A DNA stretch of 64,000 nt from Mesoterricola silvestris. GTDB taxonomy: Bacteria; Acidobacteriota; Holophagae; Holophagales; Holophagaceae. Positions 17,132 to 25,427 of the stretch are shown here, piece by piece. The stretch covers positions 3,084,001 to 3,148,000 of the forward strand of contig NZ_AP027080.1 in NCBI RefSeq assembly GCF_030295405.1, written 5' to 3'. The notes under the pieces were generated by a model. That model was not told the origin of the DNA and did no database searches. It saw only the letters and a list, made by a program, of their open reading frames with translations. Both the position numbers and the translations under genes were made by a program. Position 1 is the stretch's first letter. The number at the start of each line of letters is the position of its first letter.

Positions 17132-17174
17132 TTGACAGCCTCCAGAACTGTATTATTCTATGGTTGTATAGGTA
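17132..17174 (+). promoter_or_regulatory. Promoter and possible operator of the ArsR-RND operon
   Basis: TTGACA (17132-17137) and TATTCT (17154-17159) are spaced by 16 bases, an excellent match for a housekeeping promoter. The overlapping CTATGGTTGTATAG is an imperfect palindrome immediately before the ArsR start, where an autorepressor would bind. The leader of the second ArsR gene at 24353 also contains TTCTATG, a possible shared half-site. Confidence 0.5.
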
Positions 17175-17178
17175 AAGG

Positions 17179-17511
17179 ATGAACAAGTTGACCCTCACCC
17201 AGCCCATGATCAGCGACGTCAGCAGGCTCTTCGCCGCCCTGGGCGACGAGTCCCGGCTCCGGATCCTCAAGGTCCTGCTGGAGGCCGGAAGGCCCCTGAG
17301 CCAGGGCGCGGTGGCCGAGGCGGCGGAGCTTTCCCAGGCCAACGCCAGCAAGCATCTCATCCACCTCACCCGGGTGGGGTTGGTGCACCGGGAGCCCAGC
17401 GGTAATCTGGTGCTCTTCACCCCGGTCTCCCCCCTCGTTCCCGATGTCTGCGACCTGATGTGCGCCCACGTGGCCGCGCGCGTCAAGGCCGCCTATTCAT
17501 CCATCTCCTAG
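17179..17511 (+). CDS. ArsR-family repressor, first of two paralogues flanking the RND operon
   Basis: The product has 110 residues. The winged-helix signature of the ArsR/SmtB family is clear: FAALGDESRLRIL, then the recognition helix LSQANASKHLIHLTRVGLV. The C-terminal helix carries a Cys pair, Cys91 and Cys95 (VCDLMC), also present in the second paralogue, which could bind a soft metal or react with persulfide. It is 12 bases upstream of the TolC gene and probably represses the whole operon. The inducer is not evident from the sequence; linked rhodanese and thioredoxin genes make reactive sulfur a reasonable guess alongside metals. Confidence 0.87.
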   Translation: MNKLTLTQPMISDVSRLFAALGDESRLRILKVLLEAGRPLSQGAVAEAAELSQANASKHLIHLTRVGLVHREPSGNLVLFTPVSPLVPDVCDLMCAHVAARVKAAYSSIS

Positions 17512-17523
17512 GAGTCCCGGTCC

Positions 17524-18825
17524 ATGCCCAGTCTCATGTTGCGGATCGTCCCATCCCTGGTGGCCCTCACGGCGGCCGCCCAGCAGCCCCTCACGGTCCA
17601 GGACGCCATCCGCCGCGCCTGGGCGGGCCAGAGCGGCCTCCAGGCCGGCGAGGCCCTGGTGGAGCGCGCCCGGGGCGAAGCCCAGGCCCTGCGGGCCCTC
17701 AACCTCCCCACCCTCAGCCTGGGGGCGGGCCTCACCCGCACCACCGAGCCCATGCAGGTCTTCGGCATGCACCTGGACCAGGCCCGCATCGCCCAATCGG
17801 ACTTCATGCCCGATCGCCTCAACCACCCCGCCGCCGCCTCCGGGCTGGGCGCCACCCTGACCCTCGCCCAGCCCCTCTATGCCGGCGGACGCCTGGACGC
17901 CGCCGCCCGGGCCGGCGCGGCCCTGGCCGGGAGCGAGGCGGCTTCCCAGGCCCACCGGCGCCAGCAGGTGGCCTACGCGGTGGCCCAGGCCTACTTCGGG
18001 GCCCAGGTGGCCGAGCAGGGCCTGCGCTACGCCGAGGACACCCTCCGGCAGGCCACGGAAACCGAGCGCTTCGTCACGGCCCGGGTGGACCAGGGCCTGC
18101 TGCTCCGCTCCGAGGGGGACCGCGCCCGGGCCTTCCGGGCCCAGAGCGAGGCGGGGGTGGCCGAAGCCCGCAACCGCGTGGCCTCGGCCCGGTCCGGCCT
18201 GGCCCTCCTCATGGGCGCGGACGCCGGCGGCCCTCTCGCCACGCCGGTGGACGCGCCCCTGCCCGCGCCCTCCGGGACCCCCGGACACCGGGGCGATCTG
18301 GAGGCCCTCAAGCTCCAGGGCGAGGCCGCCCGCCAGGGCGTTGCCGCCGCCCGGGGCGCCCTGAAGCCCGAAGTGGGGCTCAGCCTCACGGCCGGCACCG
18401 CCCGGTACCAGGTGGGCGAAGGGGGCAACTGGACCACCGCCTCCCTGGGGGCGAAGTGGACCTTCTCCTTTTCGGATTCCCGGCGCGTCTCCGCCGCCCG
18501 GGCCCAGGTCCGGGCCGCGGAACTGGGCCTGAAGTGGCAAGAACAGCAGGCTTCCCGCGAAGCCGACGAGGCCCGCCGCTTCCTGGACACGGCCCAGGCC
18601 AAGATCGCCTTCGCCAAGGTGGCCCTGGAGGCCTCGGAAAGCGCCCGGGCCATCCGCACCGCCCGGCATCGCGAGGGGCTCCTGCCCCTGGTGGAAGTGC
18701 TGGACGCCGAGGCCGGGCTTTCCGGCGCCCGCACCCTCCTCCTCAACAGCGAACTGGAATGGCGCCTGGGCGGAGCCCAGCTCGCCCTGGCCCTCGGACA
18801 ACCCATTGAAGGCGTCACGGAGTAG
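17524..18825 (+). CDS. TolC-family outer-membrane channel of the RND pump
   Basis: The product has 433 residues. A short signal peptide (cleavage near ALTAAAQQ) is followed by two repeats of long alpha-helical, Ala-rich segments, the OEP fold. Characteristic elements are LTVQDAIRRAW at the mature N-terminus, QPLYAGGRLDAA at the first hairpin and VALEASESARAIRTARHREG in the second repeat. It would form the outer-membrane exit duct for the adaptor and pump encoded next. The ATGATG of the adaptor follows its stop directly. Confidence 0.9.
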   Translation: MPSLMLRIVPSLVALTAAAQQPLTVQDAIRRAWAGQSGLQAGEALVERARGEAQALRALNLPTLSLGAGLTRTTEPMQVFGMHLDQARIAQSDFMPDRLNHPAAASGLGATLTLAQPLYAGGRLDAAARAGAALAGSEAASQAHRRQQVAYAVAQAYFGAQVAEQGLRYAEDTLRQATETERFVTARVDQGLLLRSEGDRARAFRAQSEAGVAEARNRVASARSGLALLMGADAGGPLATPVDAPLPAPSGTPGHRGDLEALKLQGEAARQGVAAARGALKPEVGLSLTAGTARYQVGEGGNWTTASLGAKWTFSFSDSRRVSAARAQVRAAELGLKWQEQQASREADEARRFLDTAQAKIAFAKVALEASESARAIRTARHREGLLPLVEVLDAEAGLSGARTLLLNSELEWRLGGAQLALALGQPIEGVTE

Positions 18826-19830
18826 ATGATGAAAACCCCCCTGATCCTGCCCATCACCGCTCTGATCGCGGGCCTGGCCTGCGGCAGGCACGAAGCGCCC
18901 CAGGCCCCCGCCCTGCCCCCGGCCAAGGTGCGCCTGGTCTCCCCCGGCGCCGCCGGCGACGCCGGCTGGGTCGCGGCCACCCTCACGGCCACGCGCCGGG
19001 CCACCCTCTCCACCCGCATGGCGGCGTCGGTCACGCGCGTGCTGGCCAACGAAGGCCAGCGCGTGGCCCAGGGCGCCCTCCTGGTGAGCCTGGCCGACGG
19101 CGACCTGCAGTCCGGGCTCAAGGCCGCCGAGACCGCCGTGGCCGCGGCCCAGGCCCACCACCGCCGCATCGAGGCCCTCGCGAAGATCAACGCCTCCACC
19201 CCCAGCGAACTGGAGATGGCCGCCACGAACCTCGCCCAGGCCCAGGCCGGCCTCGCCGGCGTGAAGGCCAACCTCGCCTACACCCAGATCCGCGCCCCCT
19301 TCGCGGGCGTGGTCCAGAGCCGCATGGTCAACGAGGGCGCCTTCGTGGGCCCCGGCCAGCCCCTCATCGAGCTGGAGGGCCAGGGCGCCCTGGAGCTGGA
19401 AGGCTCCGTGTCCGAGCAGGAGGCCAAGGCCCTGCGCATGGGCCTCAAGGTGCCCTTCGAGGCCGAAGGCCGGTCCGGTTCCGCGGAAATCACGGCGCTG
19501 TCCACCGGGGGCGACCCCGTGTCCCACCGGGGCACGGTGCGGGCCCGCATCCTGGGCGCCGCCGGGTTCCGCTCGGGCTCCTTCGCCCGCATCAAGGTCC
19601 CGGGCGCCGCGCAGGAAGGCCTGTCGGTGCCCACCTCCGCCCTGGTCGTGCGCGGCGAGCTCTCCGGGGTCTTCGTGGCCCGGGACGGCAAGGCCGAGCT
19701 GCGCTGGCTCTCCCTGGGCGACGCCCGGGGCGGCGCGGTGGCGGTGCGCGCGGGCCTGAAGGCCGGCGAGGCGGTCATCGACGCCCCCGGCGCCCTCGTG
19801 GACGGCCAGCCCATCGAGGTGTCCAAATGA
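18826..19830 (+). CDS. RND efflux periplasmic adaptor lipoprotein (membrane-fusion protein)
   Basis: The product has 334 residues. The lipobox GLAC at residues 16-19 predicts acylation at Cys19 and anchoring in the inner membrane. A lipoyl-like half (ARVL-type NEGQRVAQGALLVSLAD) leads into a helical hairpin, then the second half NLAYTQIRAPFAGVVQSRMVNEG, followed by beta-barrel and membrane-proximal domains, as in AcrA/CusB-like adaptors. No metal-binding Met/His clusters of the CusB type are visible. Its stop overlaps the pump start by four bases. Confidence 0.9.
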   Translation: MMKTPLILPITALIAGLACGRHEAPQAPALPPAKVRLVSPGAAGDAGWVAATLTATRRATLSTRMAASVTRVLANEGQRVAQGALLVSLADGDLQSGLKAAETAVAAAQAHHRRIEALAKINASTPSELEMAATNLAQAQAGLAGVKANLAYTQIRAPFAGVVQSRMVNEGAFVGPGQPLIELEGQGALELEGSVSEQEAKALRMGLKVPFEAEGRSGSAEITALSTGGDPVSHRGTVRARILGAAGFRSGSFARIKVPGAAQEGLSVPTSALVVRGELSGVFVARDGKAELRWLSLGDARGGAVAVRAGLKAGEAVIDAPGALVDGQPIEVSK

Positions 19831-22800
19831 ACGGCGCGCCCCGGCTGGGCCTCGCCGGAAGGATGGCCAAGGGTTTCCTCCGCAGCAAGCTGACCCCCCT
19901 CATCGTCCTCGCCTCGCTCATGCTGGGCGCCATGGCCGTGGTCCTCACCCCCCGCGAGGAGGAGCCGCAGATCATCGTGCCCATGGTGGACCTCTACGTG
20001 CCCTTCCCCGGGGCCAGCCCCCGGGAGGTGGAGGCCCAGGTCACCACGCCCCTGGAAAAGCGCCTCTGGGGCATCCCGGGCGTCGAGTACCTCTACGGCA
20101 CGAGCCGGCCCGGCATGGCGCTGGTCACCGTGCGCTTCAAGGTCAACGAGCCCCAGGAGCCCAGCCTGGTGAAGGTGCACCAGGAGCTGGCGGCCCATCC
20201 CGAGATCCTCCCGGCCGGGGCCATGAAGCCCATCGTGCGCCTCCAGACCATCGACGACGTGCCCTTCCTCACCCTCACCCTCCACGGCGAGGGCCAGACC
20301 CCGGGCCAGCTGAGGCGCGTGGGCGAGGTGCTGGCCCGGGAGCTCTCCGCGGTGCCCGACACCGCCCAGGCCCGGGTCATCGGCGGGGCGCGGCGCATGG
20401 TGCGCATCGAGCCCGACCCCGACCGGCTGCGGGCCCTGGGCATGTCCCTGGCGGAACTGCAGCCCGCCCTCCAGAGCGCCGAGGCCCAGCTGCCCGCGGG
20501 CGCCCTGGTGGACCACAACCGCCGCACCACGCTGGAGGCTTCGGGCTTCGTGCTCGAGGCCCGCGAGCTCAACCGCCTCGTGGTGGGCGTGCGCAACCAG
20601 AAACCGGTGTACCTGGCCGATGTGGCCACGGTTTCCGACGGCCCCGATCCCGAACCTCCGGTGGTGCTCTACGGCGCCCAGGGGACCCTCGAGAACGCCG
20701 TCACCATCGCCCTTTCCAAGCGCGCCGGCTCCAACGCCACGGCCCTGTCCCGCCTGGCCCTGGACAAGGTGGAGGCCCTCCGGGGCTCCGTCCTGCCCCG
20801 CTCCCTCAAGGTGGACGTCACCCGGGACTACGGCGAGACCGCCGGCGACAAGTCCAACGAGCTCATCGAGCACCTCCTCATCGCCACCCTTTCGGTCATC
20901 GCCCTGATCCTGCTCGCCATGGGCTGGCGCTCGGCGGTGGTGGTGGGCGTGGCGGTGCCCGTGACCCTCGCCCTCACGCTGCTGCTCACCTACCTCCTGG
21001 GCTACACCCTGAACCGGGTGACGCTCTTCGCCCTCATCTTCTCCATCGGCATCCTGGTGGACGACGCCATCGTGGTGGTGGAGAACATCCATAGGCACAT
21101 GCACCTGCCCGGGCCGCGGCGATCATTCGCGGCCACGGTGGTGGAGGCCGTGGACGAGGTTGGCAACCCCACCATCCTGGCCACCTTCGCGGTCATCGCC
21201 GCCATCCTGCCCATGGCCTTCGTGCGGGGCCTCATGGGGCCCTACATGCGCCCGATCCCCGTGGGCGCGAGCCTGGCCATGCTCTTCAGCCTCGCCATCG
21301 CCTTCGTCATCAGCCCCTGGGCCGCGCTGAAGATCTTCCGCAAGGAGGCCCACCTCCCCGAGGTGGACGAATCCGGCCTCCACCCGGCCTCGGACGAGAA
21401 GGAACCCCCCGAACCCGACCACGACCACGAAGGCTCCCCGGAGGACCTGGGCACGCGCATCTACCGCAAGGTGATGCGGGCCCTCCTCACCAGCCCCAAG
21501 GTGCGCCTGGGCTTCCTGGCGGCGGTCCTGGCCATGCTGGGCGGCGCCATGGCCCTGGTGGGCACCGGCCTCGTGAAGGTCAAGATGCTGCCCTTCGACA
21601 ACAAGTCCGAATTCATGGTCCAACTGGACCTGCCCGCGGGCACCCCCCGGGAGGACGCCCTGGCCCTGGGCCAGCAGCTGGCAAGGCGCCTCATGGCCGA
21701 GCCCGTCGTGCGCAACGTCCAGGTCTACGCCCAGGAGGCCGCGCCCTACACCTTCGTGGGCATGGTGCGCCACAGCTTCCTCCGCCAGGACGCGAGCCAG
21801 GTGGACATCCAGGTGAACCTGGTGGCCAAGGGCGACCGCAAGGAACAGAGCCACGCCATCGCCACCCGGCTGCGCCCCGAGCTGGAGAAGTTCACCGTCC
21901 CCGCCGGCGCCCGCATGAAGGTCGTGGAGATCCCCCCCGGACCTCCGGTGCTGGATACCGTGGTGGCCGAGATCTACGGCCCCACCCCCGCCGAGCGCGC
22001 CCGGTACGGCGCCGAGGTCCTCAAGGCCTTCCGCTCCGTGGACGGCGTGGTGGACGTGGACTCCACCCTCAATCCCACCGATCCCAAGATCAGCCTCGTG
22101 CTGGACCGGGAGAAAGCCGCCCTGCACGGCGTGGCCCCGGCCCTGGTGGTGCAGTCCCTCTCCATGGCGGGCCAGGGCATGCCCGCGGGCACCTTCCACG
22201 TCCTGGAGGGCTCCTCCCAGGTGCCCGTGGTGGTCCAGCTGGCATCGAACCGCCGGCGCGACCTGCGCGACCTCCTGCAGCTGGCCGTGCCCGGCCCCCG
22301 GGGCATGGTCCCCCTGTCCGAGCTGGTGACGGTGAAGGAGGGCCTGGAGGAGGCCGACATCTTCCACAAGAACCTCATGCCCGTCACCTACGTCTTCGGC
22401 GACCTGGCCGGGAAGATCGAAAGCCCCGTCTACGCCCTGGCCGCCCTGGGCAAGAAGATCGACGCCATTCCCGGCACCCAGGGCCGCGCCGTGGCGCGCC
22501 TGGGCCTCTCCCACCCCTCGTCCACGGAGGACCTGGTCATGAAGTGGGACGGGGAGTGGCACATCACCCTGGAGGTCTTCCGGGACCTGGGCCTGGCCTT
22601 CGCGGCGGTGCTGGTGCTGATCTTCGTGCTGGTGGTGGGGTGGTTCGAGAGCTTCACGATCCCCTTCGTGATCCTGGTGCCCATCCCCCTCTCCCTCATC
22701 GGCATCATCCCCGCCCACGGGATGCTCGGAGCCTTCTTCACGGCCACCAGCATGATCGGCTTCATCGCCGGCGCCGGGATCATCGTGCGCAATTCCATCA

Positions 22801-23102
22801 TCCTGGTGGACTTCATCGAGCTGAAACTCTCCGAGGGCATGGCGCTGGAAAGCGCCGTGGAGGAGGCCGGCGTGGTGCGGTTCAGGCCCATGCTGCTCAC
22901 CGCGGCGGCCGTGATGGTGGGCTCCTCGGTGATGCTGGCGGACCCCATCTTCCAGGGGCTGGCCATCAGCCTCATGTCCGGGGAGGTGGCCGCGACGCTC
23001 CTGTCGCGTCTCGCCGTCCCCGTGCTCTACTACCTCGTCGCACGCCGGGGCCGCGCCGCGGAACTCCAGCGCAAGGCGTCCCATCCCGAGGAGCAATCGT
23101 GA
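19827..23102 (+). CDS. RND efflux transporter permease
   Basis: The product has 1091 residues, the normal size for the family, with the usual 1+5+1+5 membrane helix layout and two large periplasmic loops. The proton-relay motif in TM4, GILVDDAIVVVENI with Asp412 and Asp413, is intact. An acidic, His-rich cytoplasmic linker (about residues 510-545, EPDHDHEGSPEDL) lies between the two halves. Hydrophobe/amphiphile or heavy-metal specificity cannot be assigned with certainty; TM4 looks more like the hydrophobe type. The gene is tightly coupled to the adaptor before it and the thioredoxin after it. Confidence 0.92.
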   Translation: MNGAPRLGLAGRMAKGFLRSKLTPLIVLASLMLGAMAVVLTPREEEPQIIVPMVDLYVPFPGASPREVEAQVTTPLEKRLWGIPGVEYLYGTSRPGMALVTVRFKVNEPQEPSLVKVHQELAAHPEILPAGAMKPIVRLQTIDDVPFLTLTLHGEGQTPGQLRRVGEVLARELSAVPDTAQARVIGGARRMVRIEPDPDRLRALGMSLAELQPALQSAEAQLPAGALVDHNRRTTLEASGFVLEARELNRLVVGVRNQKPVYLADVATVSDGPDPEPPVVLYGAQGTLENAVTIALSKRAGSNATALSRLALDKVEALRGSVLPRSLKVDVTRDYGETAGDKSNELIEHLLIATLSVIALILLAMGWRSAVVVGVAVPVTLALTLLLTYLLGYTLNRVTLFALIFSIGILVDDAIVVVENIHRHMHLPGPRRSFAATVVEAVDEVGNPTILATFAVIAAILPMAFVRGLMGPYMRPIPVGASLAMLFSLAIAFVISPWAALKIFRKEAHLPEVDESGLHPASDEKEPPEPDHDHEGSPEDLGTRIYRKVMRALLTSPKVRLGFLAAVLAMLGGAMALVGTGLVKVKMLPFDNKSEFMVQLDLPAGTPREDALALGQQLARRLMAEPVVRNVQVYAQEAAPYTFVGMVRHSFLRQDASQVDIQVNLVAKGDRKEQSHAIATRLRPELEKFTVPAGARMKVVEIPPGPPVLDTVVAEIYGPTPAERARYGAEVLKAFRSVDGVVDVDSTLNPTDPKISLVLDREKAALHGVAPALVVQSLSMAGQGMPAGTFHVLEGSSQVPVVVQLASNRRRDLRDLLQLAVPGPRGMVPLSELVTVKEGLEEADIFHKNLMPVTYVFGDLAGKIESPVYALAALGKKIDAIPGTQGRAVARLGLSHPSSTEDLVMKWDGEWHITLEVFRDLGLAFAAVLVLIFVLVVGWFESFTIPFVILVPIPLSLIGIIPAHGMLGAFFTATSMIGFIAGAGIIVRNSIILVDFIELKLSEGMALESAVEEAGVVRFRPMLLTAAAVMVGSSVMLADPIFQGLAISLMSGEVAATLLSRLAVPVLYYLVARRGRAAELQRKASHPEEQS

Positions 23103-23500
23103 AACGCACCCTGCCCTTCCTCGCCGCCGCCCTCCTGGGCTGCGGCACCCACCCCCAGGCCGCCTCCCAGGAGCCCACCGTGTCCAAGGTCGTCACCCTC
23201 AACGCCGCCGCCTTCCCCGCCCTCAAGGCCCAGGGCAAGCCCGTCCTCATCGATTTCTGGGCCCCCTGGTGCGGCCCCTGCCGCACCCAGGGCCCCATCG
23301 TGGAGCAGGTCGCTGAACAGCTCGGCGACCGCGCCGTGGTGGCCAAGCTCAACGTGGACGACGAACGGAGCCTCGCCGCGCAGTTCGGGGTCCAGGCCAT
23401 TCCCACCCTCGTCGTCCTGAAGGACGGCAACCTCGTGCAGCGCTTCGTGGGCGTCCAGAGCGCCGAGGTCCTCAAGAACGCCCTCGAATCCGCCAAATAG
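23099..23500 (+). CDS. Thioredoxin-like lipoprotein
   Basis: The product has 133 residues from GTG 23099, preceded by GAGGAG and overlapping the pump stop by four bases. A signal sequence with lipobox LLGC anchors it at Cys15. The thioredoxin fold carries the canonical WCGPC active site (Cys58, Cys61) and the cis-proline loop QAIPTLVV. An exported thioredoxin inside an RND operon is unusual and suggests reduction of a periplasmic thiol, persulfide or metal-thiolate substrate. Export requires the lipobox to be used. Confidence 0.85.
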   Translation: MKRTLPFLAAALLGCGTHPQAASQEPTVSKVVTLNAAAFPALKAQGKPVLIDFWAPWCGPCRTQGPIVEQVAEQLGDRAVVAKLNVDDERSLAAQFGVQAIPTLVVLKDGNLVQRFVGVQSAEVLKNALESAK

Positions 23501-23509
23501 GGAGGTCCC

Positions 23510-23716
23510 ATGAACGTCGACCGCATCGTCCACATCTTCGCCGGCACCGTCATCATGGCCAGCCTGGCCCTGGGCCACTGGGTGAGCCCCTGGTGGTTCC
23601 TGCTCACCCTCTTCGTGGGGGTCAATCTCTTCCAGAGCGGCCTCACCAACTGGTGCCTCCTGTCCCGCATCCTGGCCAAGGCGGGCGTGCCCACCCAGGG
23701 CAGCTGCGGCCTGTGA
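23510..23716 (+). CDS. DUF2892 (YgaP transmembrane-domain-like) small membrane protein
   Basis: The product has 68 residues and two hydrophobic helices. The pattern MNVDRIVHIFAGTVI, then WWFLLTLFVGVNLFQSGLTNWC, is the DUF2892/YgaP-TM signature. This domain is normally fused to, or encoded beside, a rhodanese, as it is here four genes in. Cys49 in the NWC motif and Cys66 near the C-terminus are the only cysteines. It probably anchors or organises the sulfur-transfer partners at the inner membrane. Confidence 0.85.
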   Translation: MNVDRIVHIFAGTVIMASLALGHWVSPWWFLLTLFVGVNLFQSGLTNWCLLSRILAKAGVPTQGSCGL

Positions 23717-23907
23717 TGCTGAACCTCTTCTTCGCCAAACGCCTGGCCCTGGGCCTCCTCGTGGGGGGCGGCCTGGGCCTGGGCTACTGGAAGCTCGTCG
23801 GGTGCAGCACCGGCACCTGCCCCCTCACCGCCACCCCCCTGCGGGCCCTGATCTACGGCGCCGTCCTCGGCACCATCTGGGCCCTGGGCGGCTCTCCCCG
23901 GTCCTGA
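23716..23907 (+). CDS. Small membrane protein (DUF6132-like)
   Basis: The product has 63 residues, starting at the ATG that overlaps the previous TGA by one base. Two hydrophobic segments flank a conserved-looking GCSTGTCPLT loop with a C-x4-C pair. Small proteins with a GCxxGxCPxT loop next to rhodanese and DUF2892 genes are known to me as DUF6132-like; the exact number is from memory and uncertain. The cysteine loop is well placed to carry a persulfide or metal at the membrane face. Function unknown. Confidence 0.72.
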   Translation: MLNLFFAKRLALGLLVGGGLGLGYWKLVGCSTGTCPLTATPLRALIYGAVLGTIWALGGSPRS

Positions 23908-23911
23908 CGCC

Positions 23912-24283
23912 ATGCCCCAGCTTTCCAACGCCGAATTCACCCTCCTGGCCGCGCTCCTGGTGGGCCTGGCCTGGTTCATCCTCCTGCGCAACCGCAACCG
24001 CACCCCCCCACTCACCCAGCAGCAGGTGGCCGAACTGCGCCAGCGGGGCGCCCTCCTCCTGGACGTGCGATCCCCGGGGGAGTTCTCCCAGGGGCACCCC
24101 AAGGGCGCCCGCAACATCCCCCTGCCCGAGCTCCCGCAACGCCTGGGGGACCTGGATCCCAAGAAGCCCGTGCTAACCTGCTGCGCCTCCGGCGTCCGGA
24201 GCGCCTCCGCCCGGCGGCTCCTCCTGAAGGCCGGCTTCCAGGAGGTGCACGACGTGGGCCCCTGGACCGTCCTGAAGCCTTGA
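23912..24283 (+). CDS. Membrane-anchored rhodanese-like sulfurtransferase
   Basis: The product has 123 residues. One transmembrane helix (about 9-26) precedes a single rhodanese domain with LLDVRSPGEFSQGHPKGARNIPL and the active loop CCASGVRS, in which Cys91 is the catalytic residue and Cys90 an unusual neighbour. It would move sulfane sulfur at the membrane and is the last gene of the RND/thioredoxin operon before the second ArsR gene. Single-domain rhodaneses are common, but its place beside DUF2892 supports a real sulfur-relay unit. Confidence 0.87.
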   Translation: MPQLSNAEFTLLAALLVGLAWFILLRNRNRTPPLTQQQVAELRQRGALLLDVRSPGEFSQGHPKGARNIPLPELPQRLGDLDPKKPVLTCCASGVRSASARRLLLKAGFQEVHDVGPWTVLKP

Positions 24284-24352
24284 AAAAGCAGGCACCTCCC
24301 TGGACAGCCCCGGCCCCGGACAGTATGCTTCTATGCGTAAACTGGAGACTGG

Positions 24353-24685
24353 ATGGACCACGCCCCCCTGAGCGACCCCATGATCGAGGAGGTGAGCCGC
24401 CTCTTCCTGGCCCTGGGTGACCCCTCCCGCCTCAAGATCCTCCGCTGCCTCCTGGAGGCCCAGGCCCCCATGAGCCAGGGCGCCATCGCCGAGGCCACCT
24501 CCCTCTCCCAGGCCAACGCCAGCAAGCACCTCGCCTTCCTGGTGCGGGTGGGCCTGGCGAACCGGGAGCCCCAGGGCAACGTCGTGTACTTCTCCCCGGT
24601 GATGCCCCTGGTGGGAGAGGTGTGCGACCTGGTGTGCGGCCATGTCGCCGAGCGCGTGAAAGCCGCCTACCACGCCCTCGGCTAG
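24353..24685 (+). CDS. ArsR-family repressor, second paralogue
   Basis: The product has 110 residues and aligns end to end with the ArsR protein at 17179, including LSQANASKHL in the recognition helix and the VCDLVC pair (Cys91, Cys95). It also has Cys32. It lies 69 bases after the rhodanese gene, with its own leader (TTCTATG at about 24330), so it may be separately controlled. Two near-identical regulators at the two ends of one operon suggest duplication with either divided control or dose effects. Confidence 0.87.
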   Translation: MDHAPLSDPMIEEVSRLFLALGDPSRLKILRCLLEAQAPMSQGAIAEATSLSQANASKHLAFLVRVGLANREPQGNVVYFSPVMPLVGEVCDLVCGHVAERVKAAYHALG

Positions 24686-24752
24686 CCCAACGTTCCGCCC
24701 CACCCCGCCTTATCGAGACCCAAGCCATTCTCGAGAATGGATGGCCCCTCTT

Positions 24753-24910
24753 TCATCCCCTTCATCCTGTTCATCCCATTTCCATCCCTGTTCCCGCAGG
24801 GCCAGCGATGAGGTGGGTCGGCGCGCAGTGAATCCGTTTGCGCCGACCCATCCCTGCTTTGGCCCTGCGGGAACAGGGATGGAAATGGGATGAACAGGAT
24901 GAAGGGGATC
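24753..24910. repeat. Foldback repeat, family A copy 2
   Basis: The two 50-base arms (24755-24804 and 24860-24909) are perfect inverted copies, with a 55-base centre containing a second complementary pair built on GGGTCGGCGC. The inner arm ends GTTCCCGCAGGGCCA match copy 1, but the outer TCATCC-type units differ from copy 1. Between its own two arms they agree exactly. It fills most of the gap between the ArsR gene and the convergent YCII gene. Confidence 0.88.
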
Positions 24911-24965
24911 AGCCCACGAAGCCGGCCTGTGCGACCCATCCGCGAATCCGGCCCACCTGCCCTCC

Positions 24966-25349
24966 CTACTTCCCTCCAGCCCGCCGCCGTTCGCTTTCCT
25001 CGATCATCGGCCCCATATCCTCCACCGCCCGGATCTCCCACCGCCCCATGCGGATGCCGGGGTGGTTCGAAATGAGCTGGATGGCCTGGTTCAAATCCCG
25101 GGCCTCCAGAATCAAAAAGCCGCCCAGCAGTTCCTTCGTCTCGGCGTAGGGGCCGTCCGACACCGTGACCTTGCCCTCCCGGTAGCTGAGGGTGGTGGCG
25201 CCCTGGAGGCCCTCCCCGCCCGCCCAGTGGCCGTTCTTCCGGAGCACGTCGTCGTAGGCGAAGCACCGGTCGATCATGGCGTTCTGCTCACTGGGCGGGA
25301 GCTTTCCCCAGCTCTCCGTGTCCAGGTATCCGAAGCAAACGTATTTCAT
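24966..25349 (-). CDS. YCII/DGPF-domain protein
   Basis: The 127-residue product has the family-defining SDGPYAETKELLGGFLILEA block and the N-terminal MKYVCFGYLD strand of YCII-related (DGPF) proteins, small ferredoxin-like folds. Its partner is the large ECF sigma factor gene 78 bases upstream on the same strand. ECF42-type sigma factors are regularly linked to DGPF proteins, which are thought to be their targets or modulators. No enzymatic activity is established for this group. Confidence 0.88.
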   Translation of the reverse strand: MKYVCFGYLDTESWGKLPPSEQNAMIDRCFAYDDVLRKNGHWAGGEGLQGATTLSYREGKVTVSDGPYAETKELLGGFLILEARDLNQAIQLISNHPGIRMGRWEIRAVEDMGPMIEESERRRAGGK

Positions 25350-25427
25350 GGCTGGTCTCCTTGAAGGGGCTGCCTTCCTGGAATAGTCGATCGGGGGGCG
25401 TCCGGATCGACGGGGGGAGTGAAAAAA

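Larger units (their letters stand above)
16826..17178. other. Intergenic gap with hairpin repeat and ArsR promoter
   Basis: No gene is supported here. The gap holds a perfect hairpin at 16948-16982 (16-base arms GGTAGCGCCAGCAGCA and its complement, three-base loop, no T-run), a GC-rich stretch with no clear coding signal, and at its end the AT-richer promoter region of the ArsR gene. Confidence 0.6.
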
